A DNA stretch of 64,000 nucleotides from Comamonas piscis (GTDB lineage Bacteria > Pseudomonadota > Gammaproteobacteria > Burkholderiales > Burkholderiaceae_C): contig NZ_CP058554.1 of the NCBI RefSeq assembly GCF_014109725.1, forward strand, positions 1,984,001-2,048,000. Direction: 5' to 3'. Positions 33,390 to 42,093 of this stretch are shown here, one piece after another. The notes under the pieces were generated by a model that made no database searches, was not told where the DNA came from, and worked only from the letters and a program-made list of their open reading frames with translations. Position 1 is the stretch's first letter, and each line of letters starts with the position of its first letter. Made by a program: the position numbers and the translations under genes.

Positions 33390-34580
33390 TTAGTTGGCGA
33401 ACGCGGCGATGCCGGTCTGGGCGCGACCCAGGATCAGCGCGTGCACATCGTGCGTGCCTTCATAGGTGTTCACCACTTCCAGGTTCACCAGGTGGCGGGC
33501 CACACCGAACTCGTCGCTGATGCCGTTGCCGCCCATCATGTCGCGGGCCAGGCGGGCAATGTCCAGCGACTTGCCGCAGTTGTTGCGCTTGATCAGCGAG
33601 GTGATCTCGATCACGTTCTGGTGCTCGTCCTTCATGCGGCCCACGCGCAGTGCGGCTTGCAGGCCCAGGGTGATTTCGGTCTGCATGTCGGCCAGTTTTT
33701 TCTGGATCAGCTGGTTGGCGGCCAAGGGGCGGCCAAACTGCTTGCGGTCCATCGTGTACTGGCGGGCGGTGTGCCAGCAGAACTCGGCCGCACCCATCGC
33801 ACCCCAGGCAATGCCAAAGCGGGCGCTGTTCAGGCAGGTGAAGGGGCCCTTCAAGCCACGCACTTCGGGGAAGGCGTTTTCTTCGGGCACGAACACATCG
33901 TCCATGACGATTTCGCCGGTGATCGATGCGCGCAGGCCTACCTTGCCGTGGATCGCAGGAGCCGACAGGCCCTTCATGCCCTTTTCCAGCACAAAACCAC
34001 GGATCTGGCCGACGGCGCCGCCTTCGGAGACTTCCTTGGCCCAGACCACAAACACATCGGCGATGGGGCTGTTGGTGATCCACATCTTGCTGCCCTTGAG
34101 CTTGTAGCCGCCATCCACCTTGTAGGCGCGGGTGGCCATGCTGCCAGGGTCAGAGCCGTGGTCAGGCTCGGTCAGGCCAAAGCAGCCGATGAACTCGCCC
34201 GATGCCAGCTTGGGCAGGTACTTTTGCTTTTGCGCTTCGGTGCCGAATTCGTTGATCGGCACCATCACCAAGGAGGACTGCACCGAGGCCATCGAGCGGT
34301 AGCCCGAGTCGATGTACTCGATCTCGCGTGCCACCAGGCCGTAGCTCACATAGTTGAGGCCAGCGCCGCCGTATTCGGTCGGGATGGTCGGGCCCAGCAG
34401 GCCCAGCTCGCCCATCTCACGGAAGATGCTGGTATCCACCGATTCCTTGCGGAACATCTCTTGCACGCGCGGTGCCAGCTTGTCGCGGCAGTAGGCGCGC
34501 GAGGCGTCGCGGATCATGCGCTCGTCTTCGCTCAGTTGTTCGTCGAGGTGGAAGGGGTCTTCCCAGGTGAATTGGGCCAT
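33390..34580 (-). CDS. gcdH: Glutaryl-CoA dehydrogenase
   Basis: 396-residue FAD-dependent acyl-CoA dehydrogenase that oxidises and decarboxylates glutaryl-CoA to crotonyl-CoA. FTWEDPFHLDEQLSEDERMI opens the family. GCFGLTEPDHGSDPGSMATR is the flavin/substrate signature, KMWITNSPIADVFVVWAK follows, and the catalytic base is the Glu in VNTYEGTHDVHALILGRAQT. The EGTHD motif distinguishes GCDH from ordinary acyl-CoA dehydrogenases. The ATG at 34580 has AAGGAG 6 bases upstream. It is the first gene of a minus-strand pair with the CoA-transferase and divergent from the LysR gene. Confidence 0.95.
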   Translation of the reverse strand: MAQFTWEDPFHLDEQLSEDERMIRDASRAYCRDKLAPRVQEMFRKESVDTSIFREMGELGLLGPTIPTEYGGAGLNYVSYGLVAREIEYIDSGYRSMASVQSSLVMVPINEFGTEAQKQKYLPKLASGEFIGCFGLTEPDHGSDPGSMATRAYKVDGGYKLKGSKMWITNSPIADVFVVWAKEVSEGGAVGQIRGFVLEKGMKGLSAPAIHGKVGLRASITGEIVMDDVFVPEENAFPEVRGLKGPFTCLNSARFGIAWGAMGAAEFCWHTARQYTMDRKQFGRPLAANQLIQKKLADMQTEITLGLQAALRVGRMKDEHQNVIEITSLIKRNNCGKSLDIARLARDMMGGNGISDEFGVARHLVNLEVVNTYEGTHDVHALILGRAQTGIAAFAN

Positions 34581-34708
34581 GTCTGCTCCTTGGATCTGTG
34601 TTCGCTTGTCGGAAGGCGTGGCCGGGCGCAGAAGCGCGGGCCTGCCAAAACAGCCGCCATGGTAGGCCCGCCATCGCAGGGCGGCAAACGATTGTTTATC
34701 ATCCAGAT

Positions 34709-34723
34709 ATGCGAAATTCGCAT
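34709..34723. promoter_or_regulatory. Palindromic operator for the glutarate regulator
   Basis: ATGCGAA-A-TTCGCAT is a perfect 7-bp inverted repeat around one base and contains the LysR T-N11-A pattern (TGC...GCA, 34710-34722). It lies 129 bases upstream of the gcdH start and 74 bases upstream of the LysR start. It is the strongest dyad in the divergent region. Confidence 0.65.
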
Positions 34724-34796
34724 TTATAGAGACGTTTGTCCTGTGCATCCCTAGAGAATAGCTAGGCGATTGGATGCGTCACATCGGAGACAAGAT

Positions 34797-35747
34797 ATGC
34801 GCCGAATGATTCCGTCCACCCAGGCCCTGGCCTGTTTTGAGGCTGCCGCCCGCCATGAGAGCTATACCCGCGCCGCCCAGGAGCTGGCGCTGACGCAGAG
34901 CGCCGTCTCGCGCCAGATCATTGCGCTGGAAGAGCAGCTGGGCGTGCAGCTGTTCAAGCGCTCGCGCCATGGCATGGTGCTGACGGTGGCAGGCCACCAG
35001 TACAGCCAGCAAGTGGCGCAGTGGCTGCAGGGCATCGAGCGCGGCACCCTGGACATCATGGCCCACCAGGGCGCGGGCGGTGCTATCAGCATTGCGGCGG
35101 TGCCCACCTTTGCCACCCGCTGGCTGCTGCCGCGCCTGCCGCAGTTCTTGCAACAGCACCCGGGCGTGGTGGTGCATATCGATGTGCAGACGCGGCCCTT
35201 TGCCTTTGCCGAGCGCCTGGTCGATGCGGCCATCTATGCCGGCACGGCAGAGCAGGCGCGCCAGTGGCCGGGCACCCAGGCCACCTGGTTGATGGACGAG
35301 CTGATCGTGCCGGTTTGCAGCCCGCGCCTGCTGGAGGGCGCCACCCAGCGCGGGCGTGGCCGGGCTTATCTGACGGTATCGCCTCCGGTGCTGGCCCAGC
35401 TGCCGCTGCTGCAGCAAAGCACCCGGCCGGATGGCTGGCGCAAATGGTTTGATGCCGCTGGCGTGCCAGCGCCCCATGCGCTCGATGGCCCGCGCTATGA
35501 GTTGTTCTCGATGCTGGCGGTGGCCGCTGCCGCCGGCATGGGCGTGGCGCTGATCCCGCCGATGCTGATTGAGGATGAGCTGGCCCGGGGCGAGCTGGTG
35601 GTTGCCTGCGACCAGCCTTTGAAAGGGAGCCGCGCCTATTATTGGATGACCCCGCTGGCGACGGAGCCCATGCCCGCCCAGCCGGCATTGCAGGCCTTTG
35701 GCAACTGGCTCAAAGGGAGGGCGGCGGGCTCAGCGATCAACACATAA
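34797..35747 (+). CDS. gcdR: LysR regulator of the glutarate cluster (GcdR-like)
   Basis: 316 residues. The helix-turn-helix STQALACFEAAARHESYTRA, AQELALTQSAVSRQIIALEE and the GcvA-like linker KRSRHGMVLTVAG are followed by an effector domain (ISIAAVPTFATRWLLPRLPQ, GMGVALIPPMLIEDELARGE). It is of the GcvA-type LysR branch, as is GcdR. GGAG lies about 8 bases before the ATG at 34797. Divergence from gcdH and the palindrome between them support its role as activator with glutarate as inducer. This is inferred from gene order, not residue-level evidence. Confidence 0.82.
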   Translation: MRRMIPSTQALACFEAAARHESYTRAAQELALTQSAVSRQIIALEEQLGVQLFKRSRHGMVLTVAGHQYSQQVAQWLQGIERGTLDIMAHQGAGGAISIAAVPTFATRWLLPRLPQFLQQHPGVVVHIDVQTRPFAFAERLVDAAIYAGTAEQARQWPGTQATWLMDELIVPVCSPRLLEGATQRGRGRAYLTVSPPVLAQLPLLQQSTRPDGWRKWFDAAGVPAPHALDGPRYELFSMLAVAAAAGMGVALIPPMLIEDELARGELVVACDQPLKGSRAYYWMTPLATEPMPAQPALQAFGNWLKGRAAGSAINT

Positions 35748-35856
35748 GGGTAAGTGCTGCACTGCAACAGGCCTTGGGCATCACTACAATCTAAAAATTA
35801 CCCTTGCGGTAAAAACCCATAACGCCAGCCCTTGGCGAGAGACACAGGAGATCCGC

Positions 35857-36414
35857 GTGCCGGAAAACACCCCAGGAACAGCCACCGCTTCCGAGCGCGT
35901 CGTCAAGAAGTACCCCAACCGCCGTCTGTACGACACCCAGACCTCTGCCTATATCACCTTGGCCGAGGTCAAGGCCTTGGTCATGCAAAACGAGCCCATC
36001 GTCGTCAAGGACGCCAAGACGGGCGAGGACCTGACGCGCAGCATCCTGCTGCAGATCATTCTGGACGAGGAAGCCGGCGGCGCGCCGATGTTCACCGAAG
36101 CCATGCTGGTCAATATCATCCGCTTCTATGGCCATGCGATGCAGGGCTTTATGGGCTCTTATCTGGAGCGCAATGTGCAGATGTTCACGGAGATGCAGGG
36201 CCGTTTTTCCGAACAGATGAAGGGTGCATCGCCCGACATGTGGCGTAACTTCCTGGGCATGCAAATGCCCGCCATGCCCCCTGTACCCGGCATGCCCGAT
36301 ATGGCCGGCGGCAACTACCAGGCCCAGTCGCAGCAGTTCTTCCAGCAAATGCAGGAGCAGATGCAGAAGCAGACCGAGCAGATGTTGACGGCTTTTGGGA
36401 TCAAGCGGCCTTGA
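35857..36414 (+). CDS. phaR: Polyhydroxyalkanoate synthesis repressor PhaR
   Basis: 185 residues. The N-terminal DNA/PHB-binding domain has VVKKYPNRRLYDTQTSAYIT and LAEVKALVMQNEPIVVKDAK followed by ILLQIILDEEAGGAPMFTEA. The C-terminal third is Met/Gln-rich (AQSQQFFQQMQEQMQKQTEQ). PhaR binds PHB granules and represses phasin genes. The GTG at 35857 with GGAG 6 bases before it is the start. An upstream in-frame ATG at 35698 lies within the LysR gene and is unlikely. It is monocistronic, followed by a T-arm-like remnant and a strong terminator. Confidence 0.93.
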   Translation: MPENTPGTATASERVVKKYPNRRLYDTQTSAYITLAEVKALVMQNEPIVVKDAKTGEDLTRSILLQIILDEEAGGAPMFTEAMLVNIIRFYGHAMQGFMGSYLERNVQMFTEMQGRFSEQMKGASPDMWRNFLGMQMPAMPPVPGMPDMAGGNYQAQSQQFFQQMQEQMQKQTEQMLTAFGIKRP

Positions 36415-36459
36415 GCAGCGCAATAGCAACGCCATCGCCGCTTGCTACGATTAACGGCA

Positions 36460-36492
36460 TGCAGAGGGACGCGGGTTCAATTCCCGCCGACT
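36460..36492 (+). other. Orphan tRNA/tmRNA T-arm-like hairpin
   Basis: GCGGG-TTCAATT-CCCGC is a canonical 5-bp T stem with a TTCAATT loop, preceded by AGGGAC and followed by CGACTAG. No D arm, anticodon arm or CCA exists around it. The sequence closely resembles the 3' end of a tmRNA or tRNA gene (ACGCGGGTTCAATTCCCGCC) and stops matching soon after. It may be a remnant from excised or inserted DNA. Confidence 0.4.
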
Positions 36493-36500
36493 AGTCTGTC

Positions 36501-36545
36501 AAAACCGCCAGCCACTGAGCGTCTCAGTTGCTGGCGGTTTTGGTT
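36501..36545 (+). terminator. Strong intrinsic terminator after phaR
   Basis: AAAACCGCCAGC pairs with GCTGGCGGTTTT, extended by ACTGAG/CTCAGT, giving nearly 19 base pairs around a short loop. T-rich sequence follows. Confidence 0.88.
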
Positions 36546-36649
36546 TGTGCGGGCCTCGCCTGCGGGTCTATATCCCAGGGGCAGAGCCTTGTCGGGGCGC
36601 CTGCTTTAAAATACCGCCCAGATTAGTTGCCAGGCTCTCCTGCAAAAAA

Positions 36650-38062
36650 ATGAATACCGATACCCACGCCGCCATTGCCACGCCCCCAGCCAATAAAGTC
36701 CCCAAGGTGGGCTTTGTCAGTTTGGGCTGTCCAAAGGCTTTGACCGATAGCGAGCTGATCCTGACGCAATTGAGCGCCGAGGGCTACCAGACCTCCAAGA
36801 CCTTTGAAGGCGCGGATCTGGTGATCGTCAACACCTGCGGCTTTATTGACGATGCGGTGCGCGAAAGCCTGGACACGATTGGCGAGGCGCTGGCTGAAAA
36901 CGGCAAGGTGATCGTGACCGGTTGCCTGGGCGCCAAGACGGGCACCGATGGCGGCAATATGGTCAAGCAGATGCACCCCAGCGTGCTGGCAGTGACGGGC
37001 CCGCATGCCACGCAAGAGGTGATGGATGCGGTGCATACCAACCTGCCCAAGCCGCATGACCCGTTTATTGACCTGGTTCCTGGCAGCTTTGGCGAAGCGG
37101 GTATCAAGCTCACGCCCAAGCACTATGCCTATTTGAAGATTTCTGAAGGCTGCAACCACCGCTGCACCTTCTGCATCATCCCGTCGATGCGCGGTGACCT
37201 GGTCAGCCGCCCGATTGGTGATGTGCTGAAAGAGGCCAAGGCGCTGTTTGCTGGCGGCGTCAAGGAATTGCTGGTCATCAGCCAAGACACTTCTGCCTAT
37301 GGCGTGGATGTGAAATACCGCACCGGTTTTTGGGACGGCAAGCCGGTGAAGACCCGCATGCTGGAGCTGGTGGAAGCGCTGGGCGATTTGGCCAAGCCTT
37401 ATGGCGCCTGGGTGCGCCTGCACTATGTCTACCCCTACCCATCGGTCGATGCGATTTTGCCGCTGATGGCCCAAGGCCTGGTGCTGCCTTACCTGGATGT
37501 ACCTCTGCAGCACAGCCACCCTGATGTGCTCAAGCGCATGAAGCGCCCCGCCAGCGGTGAGCGCAACCTGGAGCGCATCCGCGAATGGCGTGCGATCTGC
37601 CCGGAGCTGGTGATCCGATCGACCTTTATCGCTGGCTTCCCCGGTGAGACCGAGGAAGAGTTTGCGCACCTGCTGGACTTTATCCGCGAGGCCGAGATTG
37701 ACCGCGCCGGCTGCTTTGCCTACAGCCCCGTGGAAGGCGCTACCGCCAACGAGCTGCCCGGCATGCTGCCCGCCGAAGTGCGCGAGGCGCGCCGTGCCCG
37801 CTTTATGGAAGTGGCCGAAGAGGTGTCTGCCAAGCGCCTGGAGCGCCGTGTGGGCCAGACCATGCAGGTGCTGGTGGACAAGGCCATTGGCCTGGGCAAG
37901 AAGGGCGGCATTGCCCGTACCTATGCCGATGCGCCCGAGATCGATGGCGTTGTGCACCTGCTGCCGCCCGAAAAGCTGAGCAAGACCTACAAGGTCGGCG
38001 AGCTGATCAAGGTGCGCATTGTGCGCAGCCAGGGCCATGACCTGGTGGGCGTGCCGGTTTAA
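36650..38062 (+). CDS. rimO: Ribosomal protein S12 methylthiotransferase
   Basis: 470-residue radical-SAM enzyme that methylthiolates Asp of ribosomal protein S12. The N-terminal UPF0004 domain has Cys in VSLGCPKALTDSE, VNTCGFIDDAVRES and VTGCLGAKTG. The radical-SAM cluster is GCNHRCTFCIIPSMRG (CxxxCxxC). A TRAM domain ends the protein (VDKAIGLGKKGGIARTYADA). The ATG at 36650 is chosen from the family N-terminus; a long open upstream extension is probably untranslated. A terminator follows. Confidence 0.96.
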   Translation: MNTDTHAAIATPPANKVPKVGFVSLGCPKALTDSELILTQLSAEGYQTSKTFEGADLVIVNTCGFIDDAVRESLDTIGEALAENGKVIVTGCLGAKTGTDGGNMVKQMHPSVLAVTGPHATQEVMDAVHTNLPKPHDPFIDLVPGSFGEAGIKLTPKHYAYLKISEGCNHRCTFCIIPSMRGDLVSRPIGDVLKEAKALFAGGVKELLVISQDTSAYGVDVKYRTGFWDGKPVKTRMLELVEALGDLAKPYGAWVRLHYVYPYPSVDAILPLMAQGLVLPYLDVPLQHSHPDVLKRMKRPASGERNLERIREWRAICPELVIRSTFIAGFPGETEEEFAHLLDFIREAEIDRAGCFAYSPVEGATANELPGMLPAEVREARRARFMEVAEEVSAKRLERRVGQTMQVLVDKAIGLGKKGGIARTYADAPEIDGVVHLLPPEKLSKTYKVGELIKVRIVRSQGHDLVGVPV

Positions 38063-38084
38063 ACACTGGATCAAACACAAAGCG

Positions 38085-38117
38085 AAGGGGCCTTGCTGGT
38101 GCAGCAGGCCCCTTTTG
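38085..38117 (+). terminator. Intrinsic terminator after rimO
   Basis: AAGGGGCCTTGCTG pairs with CAGCAGGCCCCTT, followed by TTTTGTTT. Confidence 0.88.
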
Positions 38118-38146
38118 TTTGGTTGTTGCGCTTTGGGTGCTGGCGT

Positions 38147-38959
38147 TTATTCCACCTGCAGGCCGACCAGCTCTGGATAGTCCACCGGGTACTGCGGCTG
38201 CATATCGAGCAGGCAGTGGTTGAGCAAGGTGTTGACCATCAGGTTGCGGTGCAGCTTGTTGTCCGACGGCACGACATACCAGGGCGCGTGCTCGGTGGAG
38301 GTGGCTTCGAGCAGGTCTTCATAGGCCTGCTGGTAGGCATCCCACTGCTTGCGCGCGCTGAGGTCATCCATGCTGAATTTCCAGCGTTTCTCCGGCACAT
38401 CAATGCGTTCTTGCAGGCGGCGGCGCTGCTCGTCCTTGCTGATGTGCAGCATGCATTTGAGGACGGTGGTTCCGTTCTCGGCCAGCAGTCGCTCAAAGTC
38501 GTTGATCTGTGCATAGCGCTGTTTGGCGACCTGGCGTGTGATCCAGCCGTTGACCAGGGGCACCAGCACGTCTTCGTAATGGCTGCGGTTCCAGATGCCG
38601 ACCTCGCCTTTGGCGGGTACCACGGCGTGGCAGCGCCAGAGGTAGTCGTGTGACAGCTCTTCCTTGCTGGGGCTTTTGAAGGTGGCCATGCGCAGGCCCT
38701 GAGGGCTCGTTCCTTTGAAGACCCCGCGCACAGTGCCATCCTTGCCGCTGGTGTCGGTGCCTTGCAGCACCAGCAGCACCGAGCGCTTGTTCTCGCCCTG
38801 CAGCGGGCGTAGCAGCTGGGACAGCTGCTTGTTCAGCATCTTCAGGTCTTTTTCCTGGGCCTTGACGGTGCCGTGCGCAAACGGGGTGGCGGCTGGATCG
38901 TAATCGCTCAGGTGGACTGCGCCTTTGACGGGCACGCGGTGGTTCTGGGGGTTGGGCAT
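38147..38959 (-). CDS. Polyphosphate kinase 2-type phosphotransferase (second copy)
   Basis: About 270 residues. Walker A is LQGTDTSGKDG, with the lid region YLWRCHAVVPAKGEVGIWNR. Walker B is WNRSHYEDVLV. These differ from the 4370 gene (FDRSWYN) and match the shorter PPK2 group found as polyphosphate:AMP/ADP phosphotransferases (class III-like). The start at 38959 is the first ATG; an upstream TTG is possible. It has no Pho box noticed upstream and is convergent with rimO. It transfers phosphate from polyphosphate to nucleotides, so it could regenerate ADP/ATP. Confidence 0.88.
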   Translation of the reverse strand: MPNPQNHRVPVKGAVHLSDYDPAATPFAHGTVKAQEKDLKMLNKQLSQLLRPLQGENKRSVLLVLQGTDTSGKDGTVRGVFKGTSPQGLRMATFKSPSKEELSHDYLWRCHAVVPAKGEVGIWNRSHYEDVLVPLVNGWITRQVAKQRYAQINDFERLLAENGTTVLKCMLHISKDEQRRRLQERIDVPEKRWKFSMDDLSARKQWDAYQQAYEDLLEATSTEHAPWYVVPSDNKLHRNLMVNTLLNHCLLDMQPQYPVDYPELVGLQVE

Positions 38960-39073
38960 ACGCAAGGGCAAAGGGCTAGGGCAGGCTGATGGGTACAGCC
39001 GGCCATCATTTCAGTTTTTGCGGGGCTTGTCACCCTGCTAGGGTGCAAGCTAGGGTTTTCATGGCGGGCGGTT

Positions 39074-40480
39074 TCACACCATCTTGCGGATGGGGCGCTT
39101 TTTCCAGATCGCCTGGTAGTACCAGGTTTGCAGCGCCAAGGTGAGGCCGTAGGAGACGGGGAAGGCCATCCAGATGCCGACCAGGCCAAAGTGGCGGCTG
39201 AACATCCAGGCCAGCGGCAGCTCCAAGGTGGCAATCACGCCAATGGTGATCAAGGTGGGTACCAGCACATCGCCGCTGGCCCGCATCAGCGCGGCCAGCG
39301 AGGCAAAGGCGCCAAACAGCAGGCCGCTCCACAGCACAATGCGCAGCAGCTCCACGGCCACATGTAGCACGTCGGGATCGGTGATAAAGATGGACAGAAG
39401 CGGCCGGGCAAAAATGCTGCCCAGCACGGCAGTGGCGCCGCCAATGGCCATATTGATCTGCAAGGCTGTGCGGGCGATGGCGGGCAGGCGGTCGCTGCGG
39501 CCGGCGCCAATCGATTGGGCGGCCAGGATGGAGGCGGTAATCGCCACCGAGATCAGCGGGAACTGCGCAAAGGCATTGATCTGGTTGACGGCACCGTAGG
39601 CAGCGGTGGCGTTGGAGCCAAAACCGTTGATCAGTGACAGCACCACCAGGCCGGCCAGCGAGGTGGCGATCATCAGCACCCCGGTGGGAATGCCCACCCG
39701 CAGCACCGCGCGCAGCAGGCCCCAATCGGGCCGCATGGCGCGCAGCAAGGCGCGGTTGGGGGCCAGCACGCTGCGCTTGCGGCGCAGCTGTATCGCCAGC
39801 CAGCTGAGGGCGATGCTGAACCCCAGGATCATCGACACCCCCGCGCTGGCCACGCCCAGGCGCGGCAGGCCCCCCCAGCCGGCAATCAGCGCCGGGGTGC
39901 TGACCAGGCCGATGCCGGTGGACACAATCAGCGACCACATGGGCGTGAGCGTGTCGCCCACACCGCGCAGCAGCGAGGTGGCAAGTAGAAAGATAAACAG
40001 CCCCGGCATGCCCAGCAGCACAATCCGCGAGTAGACCGTGGCCTGCTCCAAAATATCAGCCGGCGTGCCCAGCATGCGCATGATGGGCTGGGTAAACAGC
40101 CCGCCAAACAAGGCCACGCATGTGCCCATGACCAAGCCTGCGAGCAAGGTGGTGCCGGCAATAGCGCGCACCTTGTCGGGCTGGCCGGCACCCCATGCCT
40201 GGCCAATCAGCACCGAGGCGCCGGCCCCCAGGCCAATGACAAAGGCGATAAAGACAAACATCACAGGAAAGAATGCCGCTACGGCGGCCAGCGCCTTCAC
40301 GCCCATCATCTGGCCCAGAAACATGCTGTTGAGCGTGCCCGAGAGCGACTGCAGAATATTGGACAGCAGCATGGGGCCCAGAAACACCATAAAGACCTGC
40401 CACAGGGGGCGAGCTGCGTTGGCGGTGCCAGACGACGAGGCCGCGTCTGCGGCCTGGGGTGAGGGAAGGGGCGAGGTCAT
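39074..40480 (-). CDS. MATE family efflux transporter
   Basis: 468 residues with 12 hydrophobic segments. The first two helices (LWQVFMVFLGPMLLSNILQS, GTLNSMFLGQMMGVKALAAV) and the corresponding second half (NGFGSNATAAYGAVNQINAF, ISVAITASILAAQSIGAGRS) give the two-fold repeat of the MATE fold. Such proteins expel cationic compounds with Na+ or H+. The start is ATG 40480; a much longer upstream frame overlaps the DUF2239 gene and is not credible. It follows DUF2239 by 46 bases on the same strand. Confidence 0.9.
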   Translation of the reverse strand: MTSPLPSPQAADAASSSGTANAARPLWQVFMVFLGPMLLSNILQSLSGTLNSMFLGQMMGVKALAAVAAFFPVMFVFIAFVIGLGAGASVLIGQAWGAGQPDKVRAIAGTTLLAGLVMGTCVALFGGLFTQPIMRMLGTPADILEQATVYSRIVLLGMPGLFIFLLATSLLRGVGDTLTPMWSLIVSTGIGLVSTPALIAGWGGLPRLGVASAGVSMILGFSIALSWLAIQLRRKRSVLAPNRALLRAMRPDWGLLRAVLRVGIPTGVLMIATSLAGLVVLSLINGFGSNATAAYGAVNQINAFAQFPLISVAITASILAAQSIGAGRSDRLPAIARTALQINMAIGGATAVLGSIFARPLLSIFITDPDVLHVAVELLRIVLWSGLLFGAFASLAALMRASGDVLVPTLITIGVIATLELPLAWMFSRHFGLVGIWMAFPVSYGLTLALQTWYYQAIWKKRPIRKMV

Positions 40481-40526
40481 GGAGGAGGGGAGGTGTGGGT
40501 GCGGTGGGCCAAGCCCTGGCGGGCAT

Positions 40527-41168
40527 TTAAACCGGCCAGATGGGGCGGCTGAGCTGGTGCAGATAGGCCTGCACATCATCAGGCCAAGCCTGGGTTTGCA
40601 GCAAGAACGCTGGCTGCTTGTGCGCAAACAATGCGCGGCAGGCCTCGTCAAAGCCGGGCAGGTCACCGGCCATCGCCTGCATGAACTGGTAGGTAGCTTC
40701 GGTGGCGGCGCGCTGCGAATCCTGCTGGGCATGGGCGTTGCGGGCGTCTTCAATCAACCGGCGCAATGCAGCCGATGCGCCGCCTGGCTGGCGATTGAGC
40801 CACTCCCAGTGGCGCGGCAGCAAGGTCACTTCGCGCGAGACCACGCCGAGCTTGGGGCGGCCCACGGTGCGGGTGCTTCGGCTGTGGGCTGCAGTATCTG
40901 CGGGTACCGGTTGGCTGTTGGCTGTTGGCAAGCTGGCATCTGCGTTGTCGGCGCTAGCCTCTGCTGGCGGGGCCAGCTCTGCGCGCCAGTTCAAGTCCAG
41001 GCGCAGACCCGAGAGATCGTCAAACACCCACAAGGGGTTGGCACTTCCGCCGGGGTGCAGCTCATCGTGGTTTTGCAAGTAGCGCAGCACCGTCAAGCGG
41101 TCGGCCTGCAGCAGGCGCTGCGGACCCTGGAAAATGGTCAGGCGGCTGGTTATTGTCTCGGTGCTCAT
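40527..41168 (-). CDS. DUF2239 family protein
   Basis: 213 residues, soluble. The N-terminal part is LTIFQGPQRLLQADRLTVLR with HPGGSANPLWVFDD. A variable Ala/Ser linker follows, then the conserved block VGRPKLGVVSREVTLLPRHW, QPGGASAALRRLIEDARN. The function of DUF2239 is unknown. The block around REVTLLPRHW resembles short DNA-binding ribbon-helix-helix-like segments, but this is speculation. It likely shares a transcript with the MATE gene. Confidence 0.8.
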   Translation of the reverse strand: MSTETITSRLTIFQGPQRLLQADRLTVLRYLQNHDELHPGGSANPLWVFDDLSGLRLDLNWRAELAPPAEASADNADASLPTANSQPVPADTAAHSRSTRTVGRPKLGVVSREVTLLPRHWEWLNRQPGGASAALRRLIEDARNAHAQQDSQRAATEATYQFMQAMAGDLPGFDEACRALFAHKQPAFLLQTQAWPDDVQAYLHQLSRPIWPV

Positions 41169-41312
41169 GGTCACGCATTTGTCGTTATGGTCGATCGCGC
41201 TATTTTACCGGGGCAGAAATAAAAGGCTATTTTAAATGGGTAAAAATATGTTTCTGCATTTTGTTGCAGCTTATCGGCGATGTCAGGTACTGCTGCATGG
41301 CTTTATCGGGCA

Positions 41313-41345
41313 CAAAAAAACCTCCAGCGCGGGGCATGGAGGTTT
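41313..41345 (-). terminator. Terminator of efp
   Basis: On the minus strand AAACCTCCA pairs with TGGAGGTTT around TGCCCCGCGC and is followed by a T run. It lies 28 bases beyond the efp stop. Confidence 0.88.
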
Positions 41346-41372
41346 GCTTGCGTTGGGCGGCTAGCCCAGGCA

Positions 41373-41927
41373 TTACACGCGCTTGCGGTATTCAGCAGTG
41401 CGGGTGTCGATTTCGATCTTGTCTTCCTGGCTCACGAACAGTGGCACGGAGATTTCAAAACCGGTAGCGATCTTGGCAGGCTTGAGCACCTTGCCGGAGG
41501 TGTCGCCCTTGACAGCTGGCTCGGTCCAGGTGATTTCGCGCACGATGGTAGTGGGCAGTTCGACCGAGATGGCCTTGCCGTCATAGAACACCACTTCAGC
41601 GGTCATGCCGTCTTCGAGGTAGTTCAGTGCGTCAGCCATGTTTTCGGCTTCCACTTCGTACTGGTTGAACTCAGGGTCCATCCAGACATACATGGGGTCA
41701 GCGAAGTAGGAGTACGTGCAATCCTTCTTTTCCAGGATCACGTTGTCGATCTTGTCGTCGGCCTTGAACACGTTTTCGGTGCCGAAGTTGCCGATCAGGC
41801 TCTTGAGCTTCATGCGCACGGTGGCAGCACCACGGCCGCCGCGAGCGTATTCGGTCTTCAGAACGATCATCGGATCTTTGCCGAACATGATCACGTTGCC
41901 AGCGCGGATTTCTTGAGCGATTTTCAT
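41373..41927 (-). CDS. efp: Translation elongation factor P (Arg32 type)
   Basis: 184 residues. It relieves ribosome stalling at polyproline. The conserved N-domain loop is YARGGRGAATVRMKL, with Arg at position 32, the residue that EarP rhamnosylates; EpmA-type bacteria have Lys there. MFGKDPMIVLK and VFYDGKAISVELPTTIV belong to the fold. The start at 41927 is fixed by the family MKIAQEIRAG. It lies 166 bases downstream of earP on the same strand, so modifier and target are neighbours. Confidence 0.97.
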   Translation of the reverse strand: MKIAQEIRAGNVIMFGKDPMIVLKTEYARGGRGAATVRMKLKSLIGNFGTENVFKADDKIDNVILEKKDCTYSYFADPMYVWMDPEFNQYEVEAENMADALNYLEDGMTAEVVFYDGKAISVELPTTIVREITWTEPAVKGDTSGKVLKPAKIATGFEISVPLFVSQEDKIEIDTRTAEYRKRV

Positions 41928-42093
41928 AGCAGTAAGTGCCTGTGTTGGGCCGCTCAAACTACTACGGGCGGCGCGCAAGTGTCGTTGGTTGACTGGCTGT
42001 GCTGCGCCGTAGCATGTTCCGCGGCGTTGTGCGCATCCGTCAAACCAGCGGCCAGGGCCATCTAGGCGGCGGATAAACGCAAAGACTGCAATT

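Noticed and set aside
32985..34754. A 589-codon plus-strand frame
   Set aside because: Antisense to glutaryl-CoA dehydrogenase; His/Ala/Gly-rich with no domain.
36414..36500. A complete tRNA or tmRNA gene after phaR
   Set aside because: Only a T-arm is present; D arm, anticodon arm, acceptor pair and CCA are missing.
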